Assembly (NCBI RefSeq): GCF_000376785.1
Contig: NZ_AQXX01000120.1
Coordinates: 1 to 64,000 of the forward strand
Length of the DNA: 64,000 bases
Direction: 5' to 3'
Origin: Hahella ganghwensis DSM 17046
GTDB taxonomy: Bacteria; Pseudomonadota; Gammaproteobacteria; Pseudomonadales; Oleiphilaceae
Position 1 is the first letter of the stretch; every line of letters starts with the position of its first letter. Made by a program: the position numbers and the translations under genes. The notes under the pieces were generated by a model. It was given only the letters and a program-made list of their open reading frames with translations. It was not told where the DNA came from and did no database searches. Positions 53,124 to 62,174 of the stretch are shown here, piece after piece.

Positions 53124-53660
53124 TTACTCTGCGACCTCACTCAACTCTGATATCACAGAGTGCCCCGCAAGAAACAACAGTGAAAGCGGATCTTCGCCTT
53201 CACTTAACGCAACGGTGGGCGATGAATACATGTAATTTCCTTCATCCGTCAAGAAATAAAAATTCACCTGATTATCACTGGGTGGTGGATATGAGGTTGT
53301 TACCTCTCCCCTATCGAAAAATTCTTCTGAATAGACCAGAAATCGGCCAGCGGAACTGCGAACACTTTCATGAGACCCCGCCCCGATAATACCGCCACCG
53401 TTACTAACATAGAGACTGACAGTACCATCCGCCAGCACCGCGAGGGTGTAATAGTCTCCGTCCGTCAGCCCAGTCTCCATCACGACTCCCCATACAAAAA
53501 ACGGAAAGTTCCGGGGGTTTACTCCCAATTCTGAAGACTTGAGCGAAAAAAGCATCCGCCTTAACTCGGTTGAGCTCGCTTGGTTTACTTCTGCACTTGA
53601 TACTGCGGTTAAAAAACTTAAACTCATCATCAACAGAATTTCAGTCAGTCTTTTTTTCAT
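53124..53660 (-). CDS. secreted protein of unknown function
   Basis: 178 residues. A signal peptide (MKKRLTEILLMMSLSFLTAVSSA) precedes a compact beta-rich domain: FPFFVWGVVMETGLTDGDYYTLAVLADGTVSLYVSNGGGIIGAGSHESVR. A conserved acidic stretch LSEGEDPLSLLFLAGHSVISEL ends the chain. It looks like a known conserved family of unassigned role. It is paired with the 124-residue gene downstream. No catalytic motif is seen. Confidence 0.65.
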   Translation of the reverse strand: MKKRLTEILLMMSLSFLTAVSSAEVNQASSTELRRMLFSLKSSELGVNPRNFPFFVWGVVMETGLTDGDYYTLAVLADGTVSLYVSNGGGIIGAGSHESVRSSAGRFLVYSEEFFDRGEVTTSYPPPSDNQVNFYFLTDEGNYMYSSPTVALSEGEDPLSLLFLAGHSVISELSEVAE

Positions 53661-53867
53661 GACCTCTCCGTATGAGTACCCGCATTTATTTGAAGAGACC
53701 CTATGAATCTCTCCTTTACTAAAGTATAGGCACTCTTATCAGGATTGATGAAAAACCGGCTCAATTCGTGATGATCAGGGTGACTCGTCTATGTTTACCC
53801 TGTTAATGTGCATCTGGACGAAATCAATTATCTAAGTGGTCAAGGCTGTCCAATCTACTTGAGCGAT

Positions 53868-54305
53868 TTAGCAGAAAAGTTTTCTATCCATCACTATTTC
53901 AACTCCGTAAATGACAAGAAAGGACATCAGCAACCAAACCAACCATTGGAAACTATTCTGTACCAGGACAACCAAAAGAGGGTTTCCAATAACGTAGTCC
54001 ATAATCGGCTGTCGCAGCAAAGCCCCATGAATGGCCGCCAACAATGTGGCAAATAGCAATGAGGTCTTGAACCTCCCCATTAATATCAACTTATCGCGAG
54101 CCAGAAGATAAAACGCACTGGCAGCAAGACCATATTCGATAGACGTGAGCCCCGCAATATAACGAATATCCCAGGAAGGCTGTACTCCAATGCCTTGCAT
54201 CTGGTTGCCAATCCAGGCGGGAAGCCATTCAACAGTGGCAACGTGGACAATAAAAGAACTGGCAGAGGCAACGGCGGCCACCATCATCAGTAATAAGTAC
54301 TTCAT
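53868..54305 (-). CDS. four-helix membrane protein, unknown
   Basis: 145 residues with four hydrophobic helices (about 3-22, 50-70, 80-98, 110-138). It has SIEYGLAASAFYLLARDKLILMGRFKTSLLFATLLAAIHGALLR in the middle. No family is recognised. It is transcribed alone. Confidence 0.55.
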   Translation of the reverse strand: MKYLLLMMVAAVASASSFIVHVATVEWLPAWIGNQMQGIGVQPSWDIRYIAGLTSIEYGLAASAFYLLARDKLILMGRFKTSLLFATLLAAIHGALLRQPIMDYVIGNPLLVVLVQNSFQWLVWLLMSFLVIYGVEIVMDRKLFC

Positions 54306-54400
54306 CGGCTCCCTTTCCGAGAAATAAATCCTAACCAGGTGCCGCCTCCTGAAGCAGATACGGCACCTATGCTCCTTTTTTTAATTAATGAATCGAAATA

Positions 54401-55045
54401 TCAGGGATTGGTTTTGGCATCCCAGCTACCACTGGATCCAATCATTCGGGAACGGCAGAAAACGCAATGAATATTGCTGTATTTGTAGCCCGTGCTGGCA
54501 AGCATATCCAGAACGTGTTTGAGATTCACCCCAGTCATCAGTTTGCGATTACGAACCGTCAATACGTCAAACTTCGGGAAAGGATTTGGGCAAATGCGCT
54601 GAACATACGCCATCATTGACTCATCACCACTGTCGATCGCTTCCTGCCGAAGATTGATAAACGTTCGGTTAGCGTCGATATCCCGGCTGATGGTGTCGTA
54701 GGTCTCGCCCATATCTTCACTCTGATATTTGGAGAGACTATAGTTTCTGATCTTTTCGTTACGCTGCAAGCGCTGCAGAAACTTGGTTTTGCCGTTGATA
54801 ACATTACCCAGCCCAGGGTCCAGAAGTGTCTTGGTATGAGGTCCGTAGAGATAGAGCTGCGTCCATTCAGGAACACCAATCCAACCTCCAAGCCCGGGAA
54901 CCTGGCGAGCCCGACCAGTCTGTTTTCCAAAATCCGGACGTGGGATATACCCCCCATGTGAGGTGATCAGCAGATTTTCTGCCATCATTCCGGTGTTGTC
55001 AGTAAACAGGTAAAGCTTGTCTCCCAGAGGTATTTTTTTGGCCAT
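54401..55045 (-). CDS. putative Stv-domain (adhesin-like) protein
   Basis: 214 residues without a signal peptide. The N-terminal part reads LLITSHGGYIPRPDFGKQTG, then LYLYGPHTKTL, which fits the SHGG-type motif of the putative adhesin Stv domain. The middle (TYDTISRDIDANRTFINLRQEA) and end (DVLTVRNRKLMTGVNLKHVLDMLASTGYKYSNIHCVFCRS) are conserved in similar proteins. Stv-type proteins often occur with polymorphic toxin or effector genes. Assignment rests on short motifs only. Confidence 0.6.
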   Translation of the reverse strand: MAKKIPLGDKLYLFTDNTGMMAENLLITSHGGYIPRPDFGKQTGRARQVPGLGGWIGVPEWTQLYLYGPHTKTLLDPGLGNVINGKTKFLQRLQRNEKIRNYSLSKYQSEDMGETYDTISRDIDANRTFINLRQEAIDSGDESMMAYVQRICPNPFPKFDVLTVRNRKLMTGVNLKHVLDMLASTGYKYSNIHCVFCRSRMIGSSGSWDAKTNP

Positions 55046-55479
55046 ACTACTTCCTATTACGATTTCCTGTGATTATGTTGCCTGAACAAATTTACCTTCA
55101 TAGCATTTGATCGAATGCCACGACACTCAATCTATTGAAATCAAACACAATGTTGGAAAATTCATCCACAAGCGCTTACATCAAAAACACTATAGAACTC
55201 ATCCAAGCGGAAAAGTTCACAGCGCGGTCCATTAAATGGCATTTAGTTTTGAGAGGTCACAATAGAGGCAGGCAGCGGGTTTGGATAATTGGAAAGTTTT
55301 ATCGGGTTGATTTAGAGAGCCTCTGAAAAGCTTTGCTCACGTTTTTCGTTATCAATGCTCTGCCCGATCATTGAGAGAGCATTCTAAAATGGCGCCGGAC
55401 TTATTCAATTAGGCGAATTCGTAATGCAGATAGGTAGTGATCCTTACGGAAAGACTTAACTCTCTCCGATAATCATTGC
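55046..55479. other. 434-bp region with one weak open frame
   Basis: A plus-strand frame at 55150-55326 (MLENSSTSAYIKNTIELIQ onward, 58 residues) has no ribosome site and no recognisable family, so it is not called as a gene. Otherwise the region shows no hairpin or RNA motif. Confidence 0.3.
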
Positions 55480-56256
55480 TCACCCCTTTTTACAGAAATA
55501 AGTTCTTCGGGTTATCCAAAACTTAAAAATCAGCGAATAGAAGAGCAACAAAGTCAGGCCACCACTGATGGATTGCTTGATCGTACGCCCTAATATCTCA
55601 CCTAACCCAGAAGACTGGCCCAAAAGTTGGAAGAGGAATATTACAACCGGCACAGCCAAAAAGCTCAGTACGATGAAAGCGACAGCTTTACTGGAAAAAC
55701 CAACACCGTCCACTGTTTCAACAGGAGGCATTTTTTGCAACATACGCCAGCAAAGTAAGAGTAGCAACAGTCCACCGAAGAGGGTACTACCATGCTGAAG
55801 AACCTTGAAATAGGGAACTTTGTAACCCAAAAATTCAACTCTCTGTTGCAGGACCGACAACCACTCAACGCCCCAGCCACCTTTATGAGTAAAGCCATCC
55901 CACACAATATGGGTAATGGCTCCAGTGATAATAGCTGCGCCAGCATAAAGAAAAGTTTTAGCCCCCATCGGCATGGTATTACGATAGCACTGCAGCCGGG
56001 ACTGCAGGTAATTCGGACTGTTATCAATAATGAACTGCTTACCGAGACTTTCAAATAGCATAAAAGCGATAAGCCCCGCCGGCAGGCAATAAAGAAAAAG
56101 CCCTATCAGGGAATGGGAGAACCAATAACTTCCAACAGGAATGAACATCGGAAAATCCGGAATCATAGCGCCAATCGCAAGGGCAGCCAAAGGCAACTTT
56201 CTGAACCAGAAATAGAAAGGCATGATTGCCAGCGTATGAACAGGTGTAAAGGGCAT
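55480..56256 (-). CDS. DUF4184-family membrane protein
   Basis: 258 residues with six or seven helices. It opens with MPFTPVHTLAIMPFYFWFRKLPLAALAIGAMIPDFPMF, the family start in which the His and IPDFP elements are conserved. AAIITGAITHIVWDGFTHKGGWGVEW carries the central His-Asp motif. DUF4184 proteins may be membrane hydrolases related to YdjM, but the reaction is unknown. It lies 39 bp downstream of the GNAT gene. Confidence 0.82.
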   Translation of the reverse strand: MPFTPVHTLAIMPFYFWFRKLPLAALAIGAMIPDFPMFIPVGSYWFSHSLIGLFLYCLPAGLIAFMLFESLGKQFIIDNSPNYLQSRLQCYRNTMPMGAKTFLYAGAAIITGAITHIVWDGFTHKGGWGVEWLSVLQQRVEFLGYKVPYFKVLQHGSTLFGGLLLLLLCWRMLQKMPPVETVDGVGFSSKAVAFIVLSFLAVPVVIFLFQLLGQSSGLGEILGRTIKQSISGGLTLLLFYSLIFKFWITRRTYFCKKG

Positions 56257-56295
56257 AATTGAGCTAGGGGTTGAGTTCCCCCCAAGTGCGTTTCG

Positions 56296-56799
56296 TTAGT
56301 TGGTCTTCCGCTCAAGAATAACCGTATTTCTCGATCCCGCTTCCCTTCGATCCGGATCATAGAAGGTATCGATCAGAGAAAAGCCAGCCTTTCTCATCAT
56401 ACCCGCTGACGCCAGGTTTTCTTCATGTCTTTCAATCAAAACGGTTTTCAAACCGTTATTGCGGGCATCCTCAATACAATGATTCAACAATCTTGTGGCA
56501 ATACCCTGCCCTGAATAATCCGCACTGACGACCACATCCCCAATAAAGCACATGTCTTCAATCGGACCATACTTTCTCAGGTATTGCGGACTGGCATCAC
56601 CATCGATCAGCACCGCCAGACCAATCACCTGGTCTTGGTCCAAAGCTATATAGGCCGAAGCCATGCCATCCCGAACAAGAGAGAACTCGTCCTCAACCCC
56701 TTCTTCGGTCAGATAATTCCATTCATTGGGCCCTTCTTTCCATAGAAGTTCCTTTAGTTGATCGAGTTCATTGGCAGAGGTTTTGCGGTAGATAATCAC
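56296..56799 (-). CDS. GNAT N-acetyltransferase
   Basis: About 167 residues from GTG 56799 (AAGG seven bases upstream); an ATG at 56868 would add 23 hydrophobic residues with no homology. The fold shows VIIYRKTSANELDQLKELLWKEG, ALDQDQVIGLAVLIDG and the acetyl-CoA loop VVSADYSGQGIATRLLNHCIEDA. NLASAGMMRKAGFSLIDTFYD follows. The acceptor is unknown. It is part of the minus-strand run of small genes. Confidence 0.82.
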   Translation of the reverse strand: MIIYRKTSANELDQLKELLWKEGPNEWNYLTEEGVEDEFSLVRDGMASAYIALDQDQVIGLAVLIDGDASPQYLRKYGPIEDMCFIGDVVVSADYSGQGIATRLLNHCIEDARNNGLKTVLIERHEENLASAGMMRKAGFSLIDTFYDPDRREAGSRNTVILERKTN

Positions 56800-56913
56800 C
56801 AAGGGACCTTTTCTTGAAAAAGCGGGATTTCCGGGATATATACTCGTCAGAGGAAAGAAAAGCAACAACCGTCCTGCAGCCGTCCAGAATAACGCCTTCT
56901 ACACACGGCTTAT

Positions 56914-57378
56914 TTAAATAGAAACCTGTTCCAGGTACGTAGATAAAGTATCATGCAGCCTTTTCCGGCAATCATCCATAGAAAAAAGAACACCTTGTTC
57001 AACCAACGAAAATTCATCGTCAATTCGATCAAGTTCCCAATAGAAATCATCGGGTAACTTGGTTAAGCAGGAAACACCTATTGCCATTTTGATCAAAGAT
57101 TGAAGATCACCATCTGCTACTAACCGTTGAAGTATATCTGAGAGCAGCATTGCACCAGACCATTGAAGATTTCTCTCTCCTTCAACGTCTCTTAATGCAT
57201 CCATTACACCATTGCGCCCTTTTGGCTGACTCAGTGCTACTTCGATGATTTCGACGGGAGGCTCCTTCTGTTCCTCAACGACGCCCTCTGCCCATGAAAT
57301 CGCCTGCTCATAGTTTAGGATTCCCAACTGGATACCAATGAGATAGTAATCTGCAATGACGCCAAAATCGTTTGCCAT
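56914..57378 (-). CDS. unknown helical protein, paired with the phosphatase gene
   Basis: 154 residues, all helical and acidic, with no signal or membrane segment. It begins MANDFGVIADYYLIGIQLGILNYEQAISWAEGVVEEQ and ends with FSMDDCRKRLHDTLSTYLEQVSI. It resembles small immunity-like or adaptor proteins in overall character only. It follows the phosphatase gene by 25 bp, so they are probably co-transcribed. No function is claimed. Confidence 0.5.
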   Translation of the reverse strand: MANDFGVIADYYLIGIQLGILNYEQAISWAEGVVEEQKEPPVEIIEVALSQPKGRNGVMDALRDVEGERNLQWSGAMLLSDILQRLVADGDLQSLIKMAIGVSCLTKLPDDFYWELDRIDDEFSLVEQGVLFSMDDCRKRLHDTLSTYLEQVSI

Positions 57379-57403
57379 AAGGAAGTTACGGTTGAGCCCT
57401 GGA

Positions 57404-57895
57404 TCAGCTCAATTTACCAGCCTCAAAATCACAAATAAAATCATACTGTTCCTGAGTATCCGGAATGCTGATACCACGAGCTGAAGAGATCATATCTATC
57501 GCTGTTTGAGCGTTGTATTGATCTTTGATCAAAAGACAGCTTGCCAGTATTCCAGTTCGGCCAATGCCTGCCCGACAATGAATGGCGAGGACCTGCCCGG
57601 ACGAAACCTCCAGGTAAAGAGCATCGACCAAATCTGACAATGCAGCGGTTTTTGGTAAACCCCGATCCCGGATAGGGAAGTTGAGGAACTCAATCCCATA
57701 CTGTTGTAATACCGCCTTTTCCTTGGCCAGTCCAAGCTCAGAGGCTTCCTGAACTTCCATCAGCGACAAAACCTTTGTGATTCCCAGCTTGGCAAAGTAT
57801 CTGACGTCATCCTCCAACCACTCTGAAGACGGTCGTGGCATAACGAAAAGGGAGCCTTTTCCGATTGCGGTGACTTCAAATACTGGAGGAATCAT
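57404..57895 (-). CDS. dual-specificity/tyrosine phosphatase family protein
   Basis: 163 residues from ATG 57895; a GTG at 57910 would add five. The catalytic loop is IHCRAGIGRTG (C-x5-R), preceded by the acid loop near NFPIRDRGLPK. The N-terminal part SLFVMPRPSSEWLEDDVRYFAKLGITKVLSLME is typical of atypical dual-specificity phosphatases. It dephosphorylates proteins or small phosphates in the cytoplasm; the substrate is unknown. The companion gene is the 154-residue protein. Confidence 0.88.
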   Translation of the reverse strand: MIPPVFEVTAIGKGSLFVMPRPSSEWLEDDVRYFAKLGITKVLSLMEVQEASELGLAKEKAVLQQYGIEFLNFPIRDRGLPKTAALSDLVDALYLEVSSGQVLAIHCRAGIGRTGILASCLLIKDQYNAQTAIDMISSARGISIPDTQEQYDFICDFEAGKLS

Positions 57896-58000
57896 AGCGC
57901 CAAGTCTCACTTCAATTCGTGTAGGGGGTTAATGCCAAACAAAAAAGAGAGTCTACTCGAGTAATTCAGAGGACCCTCTTCTTCACCGAGCTGTTTAGCT

Positions 58001-58615
58001 TTAAATATTATATTCTGAATCTTTTCCGCTAGACATCATGGTCAGTTTTCCTTCTGTTTGCATCTCTTGGATAAAGTTCAAAAGAACTTGCTCCACAATG
58101 CGACCGAATCCATCGGCCATAGTCGTTGGTTGAACATTTTCAAATGGCGCATCGCTATTGCCGATTGTGGTATGTAATGCATGCTGGTACTTCTTCGTCA
58201 TATCTTCGCCGTTACCGTCTGAGTAGACGATAGATACTTCGTAGTGGTCAGTTACAGTCGATCCAGCCGCGCCCAAGGTAAGCCCTGTCCCGAATCCTTT
58301 CATCGCAGCCTGACCAACATCACCAATATTATTGACGGTTACAGACAGCGTCACATCTGAGTCTTCCTTCGAAGGAACAACAACGCCAGAGGCACGAAGA
58401 ATTCTCTCTACGTGTCCGCGAACTTCCTGATAAGCCGCAGGAAGCAGGACACCGTTTCTTTGAAATTCAACGTTTATTTTGGTGTTATACTTTTCTTCAA
58501 CCGGCTTGATATCCTCGTAGGTAGCCCTCCCAAACGCCGGATCAACATAGCTTTTAGAAGAGACACATCCTGTTAATACCAGCACAACGGCCAGCACAGA
58601 AATAAGCTTTATCAT
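58001..58615 (-). CDS. lipoprotein of unknown function
   Basis: 204 residues. A lipobox LVLTGC ends the signal sequence. The rest reads like a small secreted domain: NTKINVEFQRNGVLLPAAYQEVRGHVERILRASGVVV, a glycine-rich KGFGTGLTLGAAGSTVTDHYEVSIVYSDG, and PTTMADGFGRIVEQVLLNFIQEM. Some features recall outer-membrane or T6SS-associated lipoproteins, but this is not firm. A palindrome lies about 130 bp upstream. Confidence 0.65.
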   Translation of the reverse strand: MIKLISVLAVVLVLTGCVSSKSYVDPAFGRATYEDIKPVEEKYNTKINVEFQRNGVLLPAAYQEVRGHVERILRASGVVVPSKEDSDVTLSVTVNNIGDVGQAAMKGFGTGLTLGAAGSTVTDHYEVSIVYSDGNGEDMTKKYQHALHTTIGNSDAPFENVQPTTMADGFGRIVEQVLLNFIQEMQTEGKLTMMSSGKDSEYNI

Positions 58616-58747
58616 TTTTTAACCTTATGAGATTTACATCAAACTATTAATTCCATGACAGACTGCCAGGCGGTCGCGACATTATGTCATTTAGACTTGA
58701 ATTTCTAGATAATTTTCTACTTATATAAGAATAGGAATAGACAGATG

Positions 58748-58763
58748 GCTGTCACATGACAGC
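58748..58763. promoter_or_regulatory. perfect 7-bp inverted repeat between lipoprotein and protease genes
   Basis: GCTGTCA and TGACAGC flank CA, 133 bp before the lipoprotein start. A second small hairpin (AGAGGA-TTTAT-TCCTCT) lies at 58772-58788. Either could be a regulatory element; no regulator is adjacent. Confidence 0.32.
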
Positions 58764-58888
58764 TCAATGACTAGAGGATTTATTCCTCTCTATTGGTAGG
58801 ACAATACCGTCTCTGACATTGAGCCGGTATTGATTACAAACTATGGCCATTGCAAAAGCAGGCCACAATTGCAAATGCCAGATAGGTG

Positions 58889-59428
58889 CTAGCCTATTGC
58901 TCCCATATCCCGGTAAACATATTCTCTCGCGGTTTGCTGGCAATCGTTTCCATATCCATTGGTCAAGTAATGCTCCAGGGCCTCTCGGTTGTTGGCAGCG
59001 CCTATTCCTGTGGCATCCAGTTCATAAAACCCAAAGTTGGGGTCGAATAAGAGTACTGAGGTCCCGCCACCGGTAACACACATCACCTCGTGATTTTGAC
59101 CGCTTGAGGGCATTGGAGAAGGACCGGTATAAACGGCAATCCTGAAATGGTGATTCGCAGTCAGAGGGCCACCAGCCCCAAAGTTATAATTCGCTACGGG
59201 TTCCTGATCATTGTTGCGTTGATTTTTGGCCCAATTGAAACAGCTGACATACTGCCGGTATTGCTGGGCGGCAGTCTTCAACGTCTGGTAGTTTTTATTG
59301 TTCCATCCTGCCCAGGCCCCTTTCGCGTTTTGGTTAACCTCCCGAGTCATATACTCGCAAACCCAGTAGCAAACGCCACGATTATCAAACAACGCCTGAT
59401 TTAATTGGTGAAGAGTTGTTATTGCCAT
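58889..59428 (-). CDS. YopT-like (peptidase C58) cysteine protease candidate
   Basis: 179 residues from ATG 59428, whose ribosome site AAGGAGG is perfect; an upstream frame would only add 17 residues. The catalytic Cys is probably C20 (NRGVCYWVCEY). H113 lies in NHEVMCVTGGG and D129 in LLFDPNFGFYEL. The spacing from H to D is 16, as in YopT, and the DPNFG motif is shared. C58 proteases cleave host GTPases or activate toxins. No secretion signal is seen. It may be a type III/VI effector, or a papain-like toxin, but no secretion genes lie nearby. Confidence 0.72.
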   Translation of the reverse strand: MAITTLHQLNQALFDNRGVCYWVCEYMTREVNQNAKGAWAGWNNKNYQTLKTAAQQYRQYVSCFNWAKNQRNNDQEPVANYNFGAGGPLTANHHFRIAVYTGPSPMPSSGQNHEVMCVTGGGTSVLLFDPNFGFYELDATGIGAANNREALEHYLTNGYGNDCQQTAREYVYRDMGAIG

Positions 59429-59533
59429 GATTGAATCCTCCTTGTCAGAGTCTTTAGATCCACCGCCAACAACAGACATGGGTAGCCAGATTTCAGTGTA
59501 GTTCAGGGTTCTCCAGGCGTCACAGAAATATGA

Positions 59534-59758
59534 TCAGGATTTAAATTCCAGGGCCTTCATGCATTCATCAAAATGCCTGACGTAAATACAAGATACAGAT
59601 TGCTTATGATGGGGGGCTACACAGACAACCAGCATGCTCGTAAAGGCAGCGCCATGGTGCCGCCGGTACATGGAACAATGGCAGTGGCTGACATTATAAA
59701 GGCGCCCAGTGATTTCATAGCGAACTTTGCCACATAAACATTTGCCTTTAATTGACAT
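59534..59758 (-). pseudogene. GFA (glutathione-dependent formaldehyde-activating-like) fragment
   Basis: 74 residues start like a GFA/Mss4-fold protein: KCLCGKVRYEITG with Cys-x-Cys, then VSHCHCSMYRRHHGAAFTS. The family has Cys where this reads Tyr after SM, so one zinc ligand is lost. The match ends there; a full protein is about 120-150 residues and the remaining bases do not continue the fold in any frame I checked. It may be a decayed copy. Confidence 0.6.
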
Positions 59759-59948
59759 TTTTATTCGCCCTTATTGCTAAACATAACGGGAAAGTCGCAC
59801 TGAGAGAATATGGTATTGAGGATATCTTAATGACAGGCGCTGCAAGTCGTAGTCTGCTTGGAGATGCTGTAACATAGTATCCCTTTTTGCGGGCTGGGTT
59901 TTCGTTAACCTAATACCCGCTGTGATTTTTGTCTGGAGAAATTCATCA

Positions 59949-60230
59949 TTGGAAGATTTAGCTGAAGGCCTGTTAAAGGGGCTACTGCGCTTAGTTGGCG
60001 TAGTAGTACGTACATTAATCTGGCTTATCTGGGAACTTTGTTTAGAGGTGATCACCTGGTATGTCGGCTGGCCTGTTTGCCGTGCCTTGAGCTTTAATCA
60101 ATATCCGAAAGTATCGATCAACGACCACGATCAGGCATCAAACTTCACAGTGGGCGTCGTATCAATAGCTGGACTGGTCACATTATTTGGTACCGCGATT
60201 GTTATTGCGAAGCTGGTTGGGTGGGGTTAA
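59949..60230 (+). CDS. small conserved membrane protein
   Basis: 93 residues from TTG 59949 with GGAG ten bases upstream; a GTG at 59922 is possible but has no ribosome site. It opens LEDLAEGLLKGLLRLVGVVV and has IWELCLEVITWYVGWPVCRALSFNQYPKV in the middle, with a second helix at the end. Proteins with this EGLLKGLLR start and YVGWPV core recur in marine gammaproteobacteria. The role is unknown. Confidence 0.65.
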   Translation: MEDLAEGLLKGLLRLVGVVVRTLIWLIWELCLEVITWYVGWPVCRALSFNQYPKVSINDHDQASNFTVGVVSIAGLVTLFGTAIVIAKLVGWG

Positions 60231-60381
60231 GCATTGCATTGACTCACCTTGTTATCGCAGCACTCCGCATTCATTTACTCCCTAAGACAACGGCAAACAA
60301 AACGTCACCCCAGTTCCGCATGCTGATCCTCATGCCGCGTAAACATCAGCAAAGCAGGATTACCGGCATTGCGTTAGGCAT

Positions 60382-61155
60382 CTATGATTTGTTGTTTGGT
60401 CCAGATGATGGTGGGGTTATCGCCCGATTGTTTATGGGCGGGGCGTATGGTGTCGTCAACATCCCACGTTTTACCCCCAATGCATGGAGATCTACGCCTT
60501 GGTCAGACAGCAGTCGCTCAAACACAGGTAAAAGTGCGCCCAGGTTCTCGTTCAAAGTGTCCCTGACAGTATCCACCATCACCTGAGTGCCACGCTCAAT
60601 TTCCACATTAATATGGTCACCAGTACCTTTGCTTTCAAATACGGTCATTCTGCGCGTTTCAGGGATCAGCCAGACCTCAAACCAGCCTTCCGTCTTATCT
60701 ACATTAGCGATAGTCAGGCTGGCACCGTTCAACGCGATATATCCCTTTGGAAAAATGTACCGCTTCCAGTCCCCTTCCAGTGCCAGCTTCAGACAGTAGT
60801 TGTCCTCAATCTGATCTATGGACAGGATGTGCGTTTTAAAGTCCACATGGCCGGACAATGGATGACCACCAATTTCAGCACCATCCTTTGCAGCTCGCTC
60901 AGCATTCACATAGGCGTCCGCTTCATACTCGCTTAACGTGGTGATGAGCAGGCTTTGAAGCATGACGTCAAACTTGACCAGCGTCTCTGACAGAATATCT
61001 GTCACGGTGAGACAGACGCCATCAATGGCCACACTGCCACCAATTTCCAGGCCTTCACAAAAACCGTCCGGGAAAGCGATAACAAAAGTGCGAATGCCAT
61101 TTTGGTCAGTGACGTCTGTAATTCTGGCAACAGTCTGAACAATCCCCGTAAACAT
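60382..61155 (-). CDS. ribE: riboflavin synthase (alpha chain, lumazine-binding)
   Basis: 257 residues, longer than the usual 210-220, the excess being a C-terminal tail of about 30. Two lumazine-binding halves: MFTGIVQTVARI with VAIDGVCLTVTDI and GAEIGGHPLSGHVDF, then KGYIALNGASLTIANVD, VWLIPETRRMTVF and HINVEIERGTQVMVDTV. The segment NVEIE replaces the NIEID of E. coli, a change I recall from Vibrio relatives as well. The enzyme dismutates two lumazines to riboflavin. No ribB, ribA or ribH is next to it. It could be a second copy; this cannot be told here. Confidence 0.82.
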   Translation of the reverse strand: MFTGIVQTVARITDVTDQNGIRTFVIAFPDGFCEGLEIGGSVAIDGVCLTVTDILSETLVKFDVMLQSLLITTLSEYEADAYVNAERAAKDGAEIGGHPLSGHVDFKTHILSIDQIEDNYCLKLALEGDWKRYIFPKGYIALNGASLTIANVDKTEGWFEVWLIPETRRMTVFESKGTGDHINVEIERGTQVMVDTVRDTLNENLGALLPVFERLLSDQGVDLHALGVKRGMLTTPYAPPINNRAITPPSSGPNNKS

Positions 61156-61214
61156 GACATTTCCCTATTCTTGAATCATTTAGCCATAACCTTGAATTTG
61201 ACCGGCAAACCTGA

Positions 61215-62030
61215 TCAGATTACGACGTTTAGCTGCGTTTCACAGTATCTTTCAAGGTCACCGTAGTAAGAACCCGAGTCCTGAAAAAATGCCTTTGGAA
61301 GTACGCCATAGCGCTTCAAAGATTCAGCCACCCACTTCAAACCAACTTCTTCAGCCCGCATGTAGGCTTTCATGCCTTTCTCAATGCGTTCACTTTGGGA
61401 ACTGAAATCTCTGAACTTCAAGCTATTGCCACAACCAAAATAGGCGAAGTCAACTCGGGGACGCAGAGCCAGAAATCTGACCACCGGACAATCGAAAGAG
61501 TTATAAGCCGATTCCACCAGAGAACCAACAATGTTCTCCTGCTCCCAGACAAAGAACTCGTGGTAGAGATTCCATCGCTGGTTCTGACTGAAAGGGGTCG
61601 ACGAAGAATTTGATTGATGACAGGCAACCAGAGCATCGATCAACGAGGAACTGAACTGAATATCAGAATGATCCTTCGGTGCTTCTCTGTATATTTTGGT
61701 ATAAAAATAAAGTGCGTAAGCCTCAGCACATACCTTTCGGTTGATATCCAATATGCTGTTGACCAGTTCTTCCAGTGCCGCAATGTTGGATTGATACTGC
61801 GACTTTTTGATCCAATGCCGGGAAGCCAGTATTTTCCCCACCAGCATCCCTTTTCTGACAAAACCACTCGCCCATAACGCGCCATGGGCGGCGATCAGTG
61901 GAAAGACATTTCTTCCACCGGAATCTTTATACATGTGGTAATAAACACTTGCCCGTTGACCCAGGTCATCGAGATCTCCGGCCAACAAATATCCCTTTCT
62001 TCTCAGCTTGTCGTATACATCCATTGCCAT
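61215..62030 (-). CDS. hypothetical protein
   Basis: 271 residues, soluble, mostly helical, with a tyrosine- and phenylalanine-rich core: EAYALYFYTKIYREAPKDH, WNLYHEFFVWEQENIVGSLV and FDCPVVRFLALRPRVDFAYFGCG. The N-terminus MAMDVYDKLRRKGYLLAGDLDDLG may be cut by two residues if ATG 62024 is used. I do not recognise the family. It is alone between ribE and rnz. Confidence 0.6.
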   Translation of the reverse strand: MAMDVYDKLRRKGYLLAGDLDDLGQRASVYYHMYKDSGGRNVFPLIAAHGALWASGFVRKGMLVGKILASRHWIKKSQYQSNIAALEELVNSILDINRKVCAEAYALYFYTKIYREAPKDHSDIQFSSSLIDALVACHQSNSSSTPFSQNQRWNLYHEFFVWEQENIVGSLVESAYNSFDCPVVRFLALRPRVDFAYFGCGNSLKFRDFSSQSERIEKGMKAYMRAEEVGLKWVAESLKRYGVLPKAFFQDSGSYYGDLERYCETQLNVVI

Positions 62031-62174
62031 TGTGGCTAACCAACCCTGATTACTGCCCGTGTCGTTAATATCCCTGTGGCATGATTGCCTTACATAGTAT
62101 TCGTTAGGGAACCTGCAAAAACTTCCCGCGTAGCCATTGCAGCTTCGCCAACGTTTTCACAGGTGCCTTAGATA

